In this document: positions 44,345-53,083 of the stretch, in pieces
How positions within the stretch are numbered: the stretch's first letter is position 1
Layout: the number at the start of each line of letters is the position of its first letter
DNA from: Cellvibrio japonicus Ueda107
GTDB lineage: Bacteria; Pseudomonadota; Gammaproteobacteria; Pseudomonadales; Cellvibrionaceae
Length of the DNA: 64,000 bases
Assembly (NCBI RefSeq): GCF_000019225.1
Contig: NC_010995.1
Span: 3,604,501 to 3,668,500 of the forward strand
Reading direction: 5' to 3'
The notes under the pieces: generated by a model
Seen by the model: only the letters and a program-made list of their open reading frames with translations
Told to the model about the DNA's origin: nothing
Databases searched by the model: none
Made by a program: the position numbers and the translations under genes

Positions 44345-44373
44345 AAAAAAGCCCTGCAATAGCAGGGCTTTTG
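44345..44373 (-). terminator. Terminator between the ExoP_C-like gene and the TonB receptor gene
   Basis: AAAAGCCCTGC-AATA-GCAGGGCTTTT is a clear stem-loop placed 12 bases after the receptor stop codon on the minus strand. A long T-run follows on the minus strand, and TTTT follows on the plus strand, so it may serve both converging genes. Confidence 0.92.
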
Positions 44374-44385
44374 ACAAGCGAAGTA

Positions 44386-47300
44386 TTAGAACTTGGCCCG
44401 CATGATAAAAGAATAACGGCGATCCTGAATAAACCAACTGCGTCCTGCCTCAGTACCACCATCATCCAAAATCATGATAGTTTTAGATTGAGTATCTAAA
44501 AGGTTTGTTGCTTGGAGACCAATGGTAATGTTGTCATTAATGTTATAAAACAGCGACCCATCCAAAAATCCTGCGTCATCATTCCATAAAGGATACTTGG
44601 AAATCACATCTCGCGTAGTGAGCAAATACTTAGAGCGCCAGTTATATGCAAGACGAGCGGACCAATCATTCTTCTCATACATTAACACCAGGTTAGCTGT
44701 GTGTTTAGACTGTCCCTGCAAAGGAACTGTAGTCAGATTAACACGAGCGCCGGTATCATTTTCACTACCTGGTTGCGTCCAGTCAGCATCCTCATAGTCT
44801 TCTTCATTATTAGGCACACCAGATGCTTCAATCCAAGTGTAATTAGCCTGCATGCCCAATCCATCAAATGGTTCAGGCAAGAAATCAAAAAACTGTTGAT
44901 AAGCCAGCTCAATGCCCTGCATGCTGCCATCACCACCATTACGGGTAGACACAACATCAACATAACGTACCTCACCAGTATTGATTGGATGAGGGATAGC
45001 CTGTCTACTTGCACCATGCACAAAGAAATTGGACAAATCTTTGTAAAAATAAGTTGCAGTCAGCGATCCAGCACTAGCGAAATAATACTCCAAGGAAACA
45101 TCATATTGTACGGACTCCATAGGCTTCAGATAGGTATTTCCACCTGAACCAGTCCAGTCACCAATATAGGTAGACTCCGTGTAAGTAAATGGTCGCATTA
45201 AGGGGTTGCCATCACCATCATAATTGATATTTCCCTGATCATCACGATCAACGATAGAGACCTGCCTTTCATTCTTGTCGTATCCATTCGTACCAATACT
45301 AATATTATTACGCACTAAGCTCATATCCGGTAACGCAATAGCTTTCGATGCAGCAAAGCGACCAATGAGATCATCTGTCAATTCAACCTTAATATTAAGG
45401 CTTGGCAAAAATGCATCATAAGTATCTTTGGCAGTACTCCAACCTGATCCCATCGCGCCATAACGGCGATCTGATTCAGGCAAGTAGTTCCACGCTTGAT
45501 TGGCCCAACTGTTTTTTGAGAAAAAATCCGGATAATCAATATAATCACCAGCAGCAATTAACGTGTCTGCATATGCCAATACTTGAGTGCCAGTTAACAC
45601 AGATGGTAATCCAGATGATGCAGGTATAGCGTCTGACGCTGTTAGATTTCTATCCAGCTCTGCCGAACGCACATAACCCGTAGAGCGACGCTCTATTTCA
45701 ACATAGCGAACACCAACATTACCATTAAAGCGCAGCTCAGTATCTTCTGATCCAAAATCAACTCTCACATAAGCTGCATTATTTCTTTCGATCGTATTGG
45801 TAATTTCACTTGGTAAGAAAATACCGAATTGACTATCTACTCCTTCACGACATGCATAAGGTGTATAGCTTCCTCCTGGTGATTTTTTATAACGTGAACC
45901 ATTACAATCTGGATTACTGCGCAAGTCTGCAACCACATTACGATTAATAAAGTAAAGTGAGTTACCGCCCTCTATATCCAAAGCACCTCCACGATGGAAA
46001 TTAGACCAATCAACACTGCTGTAATAGCTTGATTGCTCTGGGACATGATCAAGATAAAGTGTACCGGCACTATACTCTGGCGCTATCGATCCCCAACCAT
46101 AACTGGTAGAGCGCACTGTTTGATCACGTTCTGCAAAGCGATAACCACCTTGAATACTCTTAATTAAGCCAGCATTTTCAAATTCATACTTAATATCCAT
46201 GCGAATAGCATCTGACGTACCATCAGAACGCTCATAATGATCCATCGCAGAACGATACCAATAGCTAGTAATATCACTAAAATAATTTGCATCACCCTCA
46301 GGATCACCAGTCCAACCAGGACGTACTACATCGTTGTTGTAATTATCTGGGTTAGCGTCACGAATACCATTCCATGGATTGATCAGTGTCAAATGAGGAG
46401 TATCACCCGATAAATCATATTTCTGTAGTGCGGCAACTGCTAAATGTACAGCCAAATCATCGACTTCCGTTTCAGCCTTAATATGCTGATAATCCAAATC
46501 AATCGTCCAGGCATCATCAGGAGTCCACTTCAAGTTGAGAGACATATCCTCAACCAAAGTATTATTAGACTGTCCACGAGTGTCCAATTGGAACTTATGG
46601 CCAAAATTGGAAATACCGCCTACTCCAGTCGCCGTTGTTGGCATACCACTATAAGGGTTTGGATAACGAGTATTCACACTCTCCAAATAAAGAGGATCAC
46701 CATTTTCCTTAGTGCCAATCACTGGACCGATCTCACTAGTTGCACGCCACGCACCATTAGCATGTGACATGAAGCCAGACTCAAATAAACCATTATCAGT
46801 AAAGCTGAATGCCGTATCACCATAAGGACGTGTATTGCGATCGGAGTCTTTATAGCCACCTTGATATTTCAAGGCATTTTCCCACCAATCTAAATTAGCT
46901 TCTGATCGAATATATTCAGCGGTGACCAAGTATTTACTATCATGGTCTTTCCACTGAAATGCAGTTGCAAGGCCCTTTCTCTCACGCTGATCTTCCTTCA
47001 TCAGCAAATTTGCTCCCTGAGGCATCCACACAGTGCCTTGGCCATCTTCACCTACAAAAGCCTCCGCACCTTTAATACCAGCAGCATCAAATTTCTTATA
47101 CACATCAGACTGAATACCGTGAGATACACCAACAAGTTCTGAATGTGCAATATTGATTAAAAAACCATATTCACCAACATTAGTATCCCAACGATCACTA
47201 AACAAACCTGATATTGAGGGCTTTAACTCTTCAGCAATATCACCCCATGTACCATCCGCAGTAAATGCAACTAAACGACCATCTTGATCAAATGGCTTAC

Positions 47301-47853
47301 GAGTGCGCAAACTAACAGTACCACCAATACCGCCTTCAATTAGGTCTGCAGATTGATTTTTATAAATATCAACACCTGACATTAACTCAGGTGGAACATC
47401 TTGGAATGATAAGCCACGACCTGAGTCGGCAGTAAAGGAGTCGCGACCATTAAACTCTGAACGTGTAGCAGTCATACCACGAATTACTGCTCCAGAGCCT
47501 TCTACAGAAAAGTGATCTGGATCATCTGCAGCCTGGAATCGCTCGATAGAAACACCTGGCAAACGCTGCATAGCTTCTAGCACTGAGCGATCCGGTAATG
47601 AGCCAATATCTGTAGCAGTAATAGAATCAACGAAAGTATTTGCATTACGCTTCAAGTCTTGCGCATTCTGCAAATTTTGACGCATTCCGGTAACAATAAT
47701 TTCTTCAACCGAACCATCACTTACAGCTGGACCTTGCTCTGTCTGAGCAAAACCAGGCGCACTAAATGCCATAACGCACATTGCCAACATCGATTTTTTA
47801 AAAACCAGGTTTTGTTTGCTGTTTATAGCTGATTGTTTTTTATGGAAAACCAT
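44386..47853 (-). CDS. TonB-dependent receptor, probable xylo-oligosaccharide transporter
   Basis: This is a 1155-residue outer-membrane receptor of the Xanthomonas/Caulobacter carbohydrate type. The signal peptide ends near SAPGFAQ. The TonB box EEIIVTG follows at about residues 50-56. The plug domain has SVLEAMQRLPGVSIERFQ, VEGSGAVIRGMT and GGIGGTVSLRTRKPF. The beta-barrel ends with the aromatic-terminated strand FIMRAKF. I chose the ATG at 47853, with AGGGG seven bases before, over an upstream TTG. Its neighbours suggest uptake of xylan fragments. The gene is visibly AT-richer than the flanking genes and uses more AA/TT-ending codons, which may indicate separate origin. Confidence 0.93.
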   Translation of the reverse strand: MVFHKKQSAINSKQNLVFKKSMLAMCVMAFSAPGFAQTEQGPAVSDGSVEEIIVTGMRQNLQNAQDLKRNANTFVDSITATDIGSLPDRSVLEAMQRLPGVSIERFQAADDPDHFSVEGSGAVIRGMTATRSEFNGRDSFTADSGRGLSFQDVPPELMSGVDIYKNQSADLIEGGIGGTVSLRTRKPFDQDGRLVAFTADGTWGDIAEELKPSISGLFSDRWDTNVGEYGFLINIAHSELVGVSHGIQSDVYKKFDAAGIKGAEAFVGEDGQGTVWMPQGANLLMKEDQRERKGLATAFQWKDHDSKYLVTAEYIRSEANLDWWENALKYQGGYKDSDRNTRPYGDTAFSFTDNGLFESGFMSHANGAWRATSEIGPVIGTKENGDPLYLESVNTRYPNPYSGMPTTATGVGGISNFGHKFQLDTRGQSNNTLVEDMSLNLKWTPDDAWTIDLDYQHIKAETEVDDLAVHLAVAALQKYDLSGDTPHLTLINPWNGIRDANPDNYNNDVVRPGWTGDPEGDANYFSDITSYWYRSAMDHYERSDGTSDAIRMDIKYEFENAGLIKSIQGGYRFAERDQTVRSTSYGWGSIAPEYSAGTLYLDHVPEQSSYYSSVDWSNFHRGGALDIEGGNSLYFINRNVVADLRSNPDCNGSRYKKSPGGSYTPYACREGVDSQFGIFLPSEITNTIERNNAAYVRVDFGSEDTELRFNGNVGVRYVEIERRSTGYVRSAELDRNLTASDAIPASSGLPSVLTGTQVLAYADTLIAAGDYIDYPDFFSKNSWANQAWNYLPESDRRYGAMGSGWSTAKDTYDAFLPSLNIKVELTDDLIGRFAASKAIALPDMSLVRNNISIGTNGYDKNERQVSIVDRDDQGNINYDGDGNPLMRPFTYTESTYIGDWTGSGGNTYLKPMESVQYDVSLEYYFASAGSLTATYFYKDLSNFFVHGASRQAIPHPINTGEVRYVDVVSTRNGGDGSMQGIELAYQQFFDFLPEPFDGLGMQANYTWIEASGVPNNEEDYEDADWTQPGSENDTGARVNLTTVPLQGQSKHTANLVLMYEKNDWSARLAYNWRSKYLLTTRDVISKYPLWNDDAGFLDGSLFYNINDNITIGLQATNLLDTQSKTIMILDDGGTEAGRSWFIQDRRYSFIMRAKF

Positions 47854-47968
47854 AGCCAACCCCTTTTAATTAACATTATGTTTTTTGCGGTTTATTCGAA
47901 TTTCCACACGCAATTTTATTTTCACTATTAAAACTGGTGTACTTGTCGTGCAGATCATCGGTATCTCA

Positions 47969-47998
47969 ATAATAGTCTTGCACACAAGTATATGTCAA
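47969..47998 (-). promoter_or_regulatory. Sigma-70-type promoter of the TonB-dependent receptor gene
   Basis: On the minus strand a perfect -35 TTGACA (47998-47993) is followed after 18 bases by -10 TATTAT (47974-47969). The start would be near 47962, with a leader of about 110 bases. Confidence 0.65.
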
Positions 47999-48050
47999 TC
48001 TGACTATAAGTATTTTTATTAACTATTTGGCCGCTGGCGCCACACCAAAA

Positions 48051-48064
48051 TGACAGCGCTGTCA
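48051..48064. promoter_or_regulatory. Perfect palindrome TGACAGCGCTGTCA, LacI-type operator candidate
   Basis: The 14-bp sequence is a perfect inverted repeat with a central CG-containing core, the form typical of LacI-family operators. I remember closely similar motifs in front of TonB-dependent carbohydrate receptor genes in Alteromonadales and Xanthomonadales. It lies about 53 bases upstream of the receptor -35 box. No LacI-type gene is in the window. Confidence 0.6.
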
Positions 48065-48110
48065 ATAAGGAGTGACTTAAAATTACTGGCAACAACAATT
48101 TTTAAATATA

Positions 48111-48134
48111 AAAAACCCGCTTATCGCGGGTTTA
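48111..48134 (-). terminator. Rho-independent terminator of purA
   Basis: On the minus strand AAACCCGC-GATA-GCGGGTTTTTT forms a clear stem and T-run, starting 24 bases after the purA stop codon. It ends the long housekeeping cluster. Confidence 0.92.
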
Positions 48135-48158
48135 GGAAGATGAAATGAAGAGGGGGGA

Positions 48159-49454
48159 TTATTCTGCAAAGGGGTGGCGCAGAACGATAGTCTCGACCCG
48201 ATCCGGACCTGTAGAAATAATATCGATTGGGGTTTTGATCAACTCTTGCAGGCGCTCAATATAAGCGCGTGCATTGGCAGGAAGGTCGTCAAGGCTCTTG
48301 GCACCTACAGTGGACTCACTCCAGCCAGGCATCTCTTCATAAATAGGTTGTACATCTGCCCAACCCTCGGCATCGTAGGGAATCCCTACTGGATTGCCCT
48401 GACCATCCTGGTAACCAATGCAGATCTTTACCGTTTTCAAGCCATCCAGTACATCCAGCTTGGTAAGACAGAGGCCTGTAACACTGTTAATACGGTTAGC
48501 ATGGCGCACCGCCACTGCATCAAACCAGCCACAACGGCGCTTACGCCCGGTCGTGGCACCAAATTCATGGCCTTTTTCACCGAGATAAGCCCCCACTTCA
48601 CAATCAAGCTCAGTAGGGAAAGGGCCCGAGCCTACGCGGGTGGTATAGGCCTTGGTAATGCCCAGTACATAGTCCAGATAGAGAGGGCCAAAGCCAGAGC
48701 CTGTTGCAGTGCCGCCGGCAGTGGTGTTGGAAGAGGTAACAAAGGGGTAAGTACCATGGTCAATGTCAAGCAAGGAGCCCTGTGCACCTTCAAACAGGAT
48801 ACTTTGACCGGATTCGCGTGCAGCGTGCAACTGCTCTGTGACATCAGCCATCATAGGCAGCAATTCTTTAGCCCAGGCGGCACAATCTGCCAGGGTTTTG
48901 TCATAGTCTACTTCCGGGGCCTTGAAGTAGTTTGCCAATACAAAATTGTGGAACTTGAGTATTTCTTTCAGCTTAACGGCAAAACGTCCCATGTCTGCCA
49001 GGTCGCCGAGGCGCAAACCGCGACGAGCCACTTTGTCCTCATAGGCAGGGCCAATGCCACGGCCGGTTGTACCGATTTTGGCATCACCACGGGCAGCTTC
49101 GCGCGCCTGGTCAAGGGCAACATGATAGGAAAGAATCAACGGGCAAGCGGGTGAGAGACGCAAACGCTGGCGAACAGGCACACCTGTCGCTTCCAGCTCA
49201 TTAATCTCTTTTAACAAAGCTTCGGGAGACAGTACCACGCCATTGCCAATCATACAGGTGACCCCCTCACGCAGTATTCCCGAGGGAATCAGGTGGAGAA
49301 CGGTTTTCTTCCCGTCAATCACCAAGGTATGGCCGGCATTGTGGCCACCCTGGAAACGAGTCACCAGCGACACCTGGTCGGTCAGCAGGTCAACGATTTT
49401 ACCCTTGCCTTCATCACCCCATTGGGTGCCCAATACCACGACATTTTTACCCAT
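48159..49454 (-). CDS. purA: Adenylosuccinate synthetase
   Basis: This 431-residue enzyme joins IMP and aspartate using GTP in AMP synthesis. It starts MGKNVVVLGTQWGDEGKGK, the family start with the GDEGKGK phosphate loop. An upstream in-frame ATG at 49496 would add 14 non-conserved residues. Other signatures are QGGHNAGHTLV, GTTGRGIGPAYEDK, FEGAQGSLLDIDHGTYPFVT and GVGTGPFPTE-like VGSGPFPTELD. It is the last gene of the cluster, after hisZ, as in many gammaproteobacteria, and is followed by a terminator. Confidence 0.97.
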   Translation of the reverse strand: MGKNVVVLGTQWGDEGKGKIVDLLTDQVSLVTRFQGGHNAGHTLVIDGKKTVLHLIPSGILREGVTCMIGNGVVLSPEALLKEINELEATGVPVRQRLRLSPACPLILSYHVALDQAREAARGDAKIGTTGRGIGPAYEDKVARRGLRLGDLADMGRFAVKLKEILKFHNFVLANYFKAPEVDYDKTLADCAAWAKELLPMMADVTEQLHAARESGQSILFEGAQGSLLDIDHGTYPFVTSSNTTAGGTATGSGFGPLYLDYVLGITKAYTTRVGSGPFPTELDCEVGAYLGEKGHEFGATTGRKRRCGWFDAVAVRHANRINSVTGLCLTKLDVLDGLKTVKICIGYQDGQGNPVGIPYDAEGWADVQPIYEEMPGWSESTVGAKSLDDLPANARAYIERLQELIKTPIDIISTGPDRVETIVLRHPFAE

Positions 49455-49503
49455 GACTGGTTTAACTCTCTGTACTTTGATAAACAATTGAGACATAGCC
49501 CGC

Positions 49504-50679
49504 TCACTGGAGCGGGACTACCTGATACTTGCCGTCCAGCAATAACAACTGCCGATCGCACTTCAACTCTGCCAATTGGCCGGCGGGTGTTAGCTGGATA
49601 ACCCGCTCACCACGCGCGCGAAGCGCTTTAATCGCCGCCCACTGTTGTGGATCCTGATTGACCTCAACAGCAATCGCAGAAACATCATGCTGTCCAATGA
49701 ATCCCAGCTTGCTTAGCGCGGTGATATCGACAGCAAAACCGGTCGCTGGACGAGCCCGTCCAAATACTTCACCAATATGATCGTAACGGCCACCACTGGC
49801 TATCGGGTTACCATAACCCGGTGCAAATGCGGCAAATACAATCCCGGTCAGGTAGTGATAACCACGAACCTCACCCAGATCAAAATAAAGCTCAGCGCTG
49901 GGGTAGCGGGCCATCACCACGGCAGCCAACTGCTGCAAATGATCGAGAGCGTCGATTACTTGAGGCAGATGGGCAAATTGGCTGCGCGCCCGATCAAGCA
50001 CCTCTATGCCACCAGCCAGTGAAGGCAGGAGGATAAAGGCAGCCGCTTTATCGGCAGACGGAATATTCGCCTCTACCCAAGCGTGAATCTCTGTCACGGC
50101 CTTGCGCTGCAACAACTCAAAGAACTCTTGTTCCTGCGCAGTAGTCAAACCGGCATCATTTGCGATGGCACGGTAGATTCCCACATGCCCCAGGTCTATG
50201 TGCAAGCGTGGCAGTCCTGCGACCTGCAGCGATTCCAGCAACAGTGAAACCACCTCAATATCGGCAGCCAAATCCGCTTCGCCATAAAACTCGATTCCCG
50301 CCTGGATGGGAGTTCGGGTGGCAAGCGGGTTCTTGGGCCGGGCATGTACGACATGACCGGCATAACAGAGACGATTAGCGCCCTGGCGATTAAAACTATG
50401 GGCATCCATACGCGCCGTTTGCGGGGTAATATCAGCCCGGATTCCGAGGGTGCGGCCAGATAACTGATCAGTGACTTTAAGTGTCAGCAGATCTATATCC
50501 CGCCCGGACCCGGTCAAAAGCGAGTCAGTGTATTCAAGCAAGGGAGGGATAACCATGTCATAACCCCAAGCGCTGTAGAGATCCAGCAACTTGCGGCGCA
50601 GGCTATCTATTGCTTTGGCCTCCCCCGGCAGGATTTCTTCAACCCCTTCCGGCAAAAGCCAACGATCGGCATAGGTCAT
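49504..50679 (-). CDS. hisZ: ATP phosphoribosyltransferase regulatory subunit
   Basis: This is a 391-residue class II histidyl-tRNA-synthetase-like protein lacking the anticodon-binding part needed for a synthetase. It starts TYADRWLLPEGVEEILPGEA and contains YSAWGYDMVIPPLLEYTDS, RADITPQTARMDAH and GYHYLTGIVFAAFAPGYG-GNPIASGGRYD. HisZ activates the short form of HisG in the first step of histidine synthesis. Its position between the DUF2065 gene and purA is typical for pseudomonads and relatives. Starts at 50694 and 50679 are both possible. I prefer 50679, as the family begins near this Met. Confidence 0.93.
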   Translation of the reverse strand: MTYADRWLLPEGVEEILPGEAKAIDSLRRKLLDLYSAWGYDMVIPPLLEYTDSLLTGSGRDIDLLTLKVTDQLSGRTLGIRADITPQTARMDAHSFNRQGANRLCYAGHVVHARPKNPLATRTPIQAGIEFYGEADLAADIEVVSLLLESLQVAGLPRLHIDLGHVGIYRAIANDAGLTTAQEQEFFELLQRKAVTEIHAWVEANIPSADKAAAFILLPSLAGGIEVLDRARSQFAHLPQVIDALDHLQQLAAVVMARYPSAELYFDLGEVRGYHYLTGIVFAAFAPGYGNPIASGGRYDHIGEVFGRARPATGFAVDITALSKLGFIGQHDVSAIAVEVNQDPQQWAAIKALRARGERVIQLTPAGQLAELKCDRQLLLLDGKYQVVPLQ

Positions 50680-50699
50680 GACGACTCTAACCATCCTAT

Positions 50700-50885
50700 T
50701 TAATTAATCAGGTATAACAAACCAACCCCTATGGCCATGGATACCAGACCCATAGAGCGTAACTGTTTATCAGTTACCTCGGCCAGACTGGCCACCAGGC
50801 GGCGCCAACGGGCGGGGTAGAGAAAGGGAATGATGCCCTCGAGCACCAGCATGAGACAGAATGCCCGACCCAGCTCTTCCCACAT
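50700..50885 (-). CDS. DUF2065 (YjeT-like) small membrane protein
   Basis: This 61-residue protein has two hydrophobic segments: FCLMLVLEGIIPFLYPARW near the N-terminus and LVSMAIGVGLLYLIN at the C-terminus. This is the DUF2065/YjeT pattern. TGAGG lies just before the ATG at 50885. In E. coli yjeT also sits between hflC and purA. The function is unknown. The longer frame back to 50945 runs across the hflC terminator and is unlikely to be translated. Confidence 0.85.
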   Translation of the reverse strand: MWEELGRAFCLMLVLEGIIPFLYPARWRRLVASLAEVTDKQLRSMGLVSMAIGVGLLYLIN

Positions 50886-50945
50886 AAAAACCTCAGACTG
50901 TAACGCGCAGTGTTCACCTACCAGGCTCATGATAGGGACGCACAC

Positions 50946-50973
50946 ATAAAAAAACCGAGCTTCTGGCTCGGTT
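50946..50973 (-). terminator. Rho-independent terminator after hflC
   Basis: On the minus strand AACCGAGC-CAGAA-GCTCGGTT is followed by a run of seven T. It lies about 75 bases after hflC and 60 bases before the DUF2065 gene, which divides the hfl genes from the hisZ-purA part. Confidence 0.9.
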
Positions 50974-51047
50974 GCAGCATTTTAACACTCTTTGGGCGAA
51001 GATTGACAGGCTAAATTTACCCCGCCTCCTCGCCCTTGAGCCTTATC

Positions 51048-51923
51048 TCAGTTCTTACCTTTGGCGTTTTTCAGGTAACGGAAGAAGTCACTGTTAGGGT
51101 CTATGACCATCAGATCATCTTTGGTTCCAAAACTGGTTTTGTACGCATTGAGGCTACGCACAAAGCTGTAGAACTCCGGATCCTTACTAAAGGCAGCCGC
51201 ATAAATAGCCGCCGCTTTGGCATCACCCTCACCGCGAATACGCTCGGCATCGCGGAAGGCATTCGCTTCAAGCACGGCACGCTGCTTGTCAGCATCAGCA
51301 CTGATAACCTCAGCCTGTTCTTTACCCTGGGCGCGATATTCACGCGCTTCTTTTTCCCGGTCGGCCGCCATACGATCGTACACAGGGCGACTCACTTCCG
51401 CCGGGAAATCGACACGCTTGACGCGAATATCCTTAACCTCAACACCCAGCAGTTTGATGGCTTCTTCATTAATGCTTTGGGTAATTTCTTTCATCAACTC
51501 ATCGCGTTTACCCGAAACCACATCGTGCAGGGTACGGCGACCAAACTGGTTGCGCAGGCCATCGGCAACACGCTGGGCAAGGCGATCAACCGCAAGGTCC
51601 TCAACACCGCCTGTAGCCTTGTAGTAGGCCTCCACGTCCAGAATGCGCCATTTGATGTAGGAATCCACAATCAAACGCTTGTTCTCAACGGTAAAGAAAC
51701 TGGCCTCTACCATGTCAGCCGTTAACAAACGGCCATCAAACTTGCGCACTTTTTCAGCAAAAGGGATTTTTGCATGGAGCCCGGGCTTAACGTCCATATC
51801 AACCAGGCGACCGAACTGGAGGACAACAGCACGCTCATATTCAGTCACAACATAGAGGCTGTTAAAGGCAATGATAGTCCCCAGGAACAGCAAGAATGCT
51901 GCGAAAAGACCTTTACTAGACAT
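51048..51923 (-). CDS. hflC: HflC, modulator of FtsH protease
   Basis: This is a 291-residue SPFH/band-7 protein with an N-terminal membrane anchor (LFAAFLLFLGTIIAFNSLYV) and periplasmic domain. Family features are VVTEYERAVVLQFGRLV, DSYIKWRI and the repeated Ala/Glu-rich helix EREKEAREYRAQGKEQAEVI-like segment. It forms a large complex with HflK around FtsH in the inner membrane. The start codon overlaps the hflK stop (TAATG), so the two subunits are translationally coupled. Confidence 0.96.
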   Translation of the reverse strand: MSSKGLFAAFLLFLGTIIAFNSLYVVTEYERAVVLQFGRLVDMDVKPGLHAKIPFAEKVRKFDGRLLTADMVEASFFTVENKRLIVDSYIKWRILDVEAYYKATGGVEDLAVDRLAQRVADGLRNQFGRRTLHDVVSGKRDELMKEITQSINEEAIKLLGVEVKDIRVKRVDFPAEVSRPVYDRMAADREKEAREYRAQGKEQAEVISADADKQRAVLEANAFRDAERIRGEGDAKAAAIYAAAFSKDPEFYSFVRSLNAYKTSFGTKDDLMVIDPNSDFFRYLKNAKGKN

Positions 51924-53056
51924 TAGCGCACCTCCCGGCGAACACTGGGGCTGACGAGAGTTTCAGCAGGTTGCATGGATCGGGTGTTGTAGGGATCCAG
52001 CGGTGCGGGAGAAGAATCGACAGACTTCACTGAGCGAGCCCCTCCCATACGATCCAGCGGTAAATAGATCATATTATTGCCGCCCTTAACATCAACCATT
52101 ACTTTGGATGCACTTCCCATGACACTCTCTACCGCATCAAGGTAGAGACGCTCGCGCGTGACTTCCGGCGCCCGCTTATACTCTGCTAACAGGTTTTCAA
52201 AGCGGTCCGTTTCACCCTCAGCACGGGCAATAACTTCAGCCCTATAGGCTTCGGCCTCTTCCATCATACGCTGAGCCCTACCGCGGGCTTCGGGAATAAC
52301 CGCGTTGGAGTAAGCTTGTGCCTGGCTTTTCAGGCGGGACTCATCTTCTTTAGCCTTAATAACATCGTCAAAGGCCGCACGAACCTCCTGTGGAGGACGA
52401 GCTTCCTGGATATTGACGTTCATAACGTTAATACCAGCACCATAGGCCTCCAAATAAGCCTGGAGGCGACGCTGAACCTCGGCGGCAATAGCCTGGCGGC
52501 CTTCGGACAACACCTGGTTTAACTCCGAAGAGCCCACCACATGGCGCACCGCAGAGTCTGTTGCATGGCGCAGGCTGGTCTCAGGGTCGCGGACATTCAG
52601 CGCAAAGGCTTTGACATCCGCCACGTTGTACTGGACCGTCAAAGGCAATTCAACAATGCTTTCATCTTCTGTAAGCATCAAGCCCTTGGAAGAGTACTGG
52701 CGCGCTGAGGTGGTATTCACAATGATCACCTGCTCAATCAACGGCCAGCGCCAATTAAGGCCCTCCCCCTTGATATCCGCAAAGGCACCAAAGCGCAGCA
52801 CCACAGCACGCTCTTTTGCATCCACCTGATAGACACCCACAGCCACATAGAACACAGCCGCGATAATGAGGGCGATAACAGCCATAAAACCAAACCCGGA
52901 GCCTCCCGAGCCCCGCTTGGAACCACCGCCACCACCAAACATGCCGTTCAGCTTGTCCTGTAGCTTTTTAAACGCCTCGTCCAGGTCTGGGGGCCCGTCG
53001 TTGTTATTGCGACTACCCCAAGGGTCTTTGTCTTTTCCCGGTTCATTCCAGGCCAT
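51923..53056 (-). CDS. hflK: HflK, modulator of FtsH protease
   Basis: This 377-residue partner of HflC has a Gly/Asp-rich cytoplasmic N-terminus (NEPGKDKDPWGSRNNNDGPP and GGGGGSKRGSGGSGFG). A membrane segment (FMAVIALIIAAVFYVAVGVY) and the SPFH domain follow (VDAKERAVVLRFGAF, LPLTVQYNVADVKAFALNV). The C-terminal helix RGRAQRMMEEAEAYRAEVIA is typical. HflKC encloses FtsH and tunes access of membrane substrates. It follows hflX by 27 bases in the usual order. Confidence 0.96.
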   Translation of the reverse strand: MAWNEPGKDKDPWGSRNNNDGPPDLDEAFKKLQDKLNGMFGGGGGSKRGSGGSGFGFMAVIALIIAAVFYVAVGVYQVDAKERAVVLRFGAFADIKGEGLNWRWPLIEQVIIVNTTSARQYSSKGLMLTEDESIVELPLTVQYNVADVKAFALNVRDPETSLRHATDSAVRHVVGSSELNQVLSEGRQAIAAEVQRRLQAYLEAYGAGINVMNVNIQEARPPQEVRAAFDDVIKAKEDESRLKSQAQAYSNAVIPEARGRAQRMMEEAEAYRAEVIARAEGETDRFENLLAEYKRAPEVTRERLYLDAVESVMGSASKVMVDVKGGNNMIYLPLDRMGGARSVKSVDSSPAPLDPYNTRSMQPAETLVSPSVRREVR

Positions 53057-53083
53057 AATCAGTCTCCACAGATCAAAGTAAAG

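Larger units (their letters stand above)
47854..48158. other. Intergenic region before the TonB-dependent receptor gene
   Basis: This is 305 bases without a supported gene. It holds, from left to right, the AT-rich receptor leader, a sigma-70-like promoter (47969-47998), a perfect 14-bp palindrome (48051-48064) and the purA terminator (48111-48134). Confidence 0.7.

Noticed and set aside
50886..50945. N-terminal extension of the DUF2065 protein
   Set aside because: It would begin at the hflC terminator. The ATG at 50885 has a good ribosome binding site and fits the family length.
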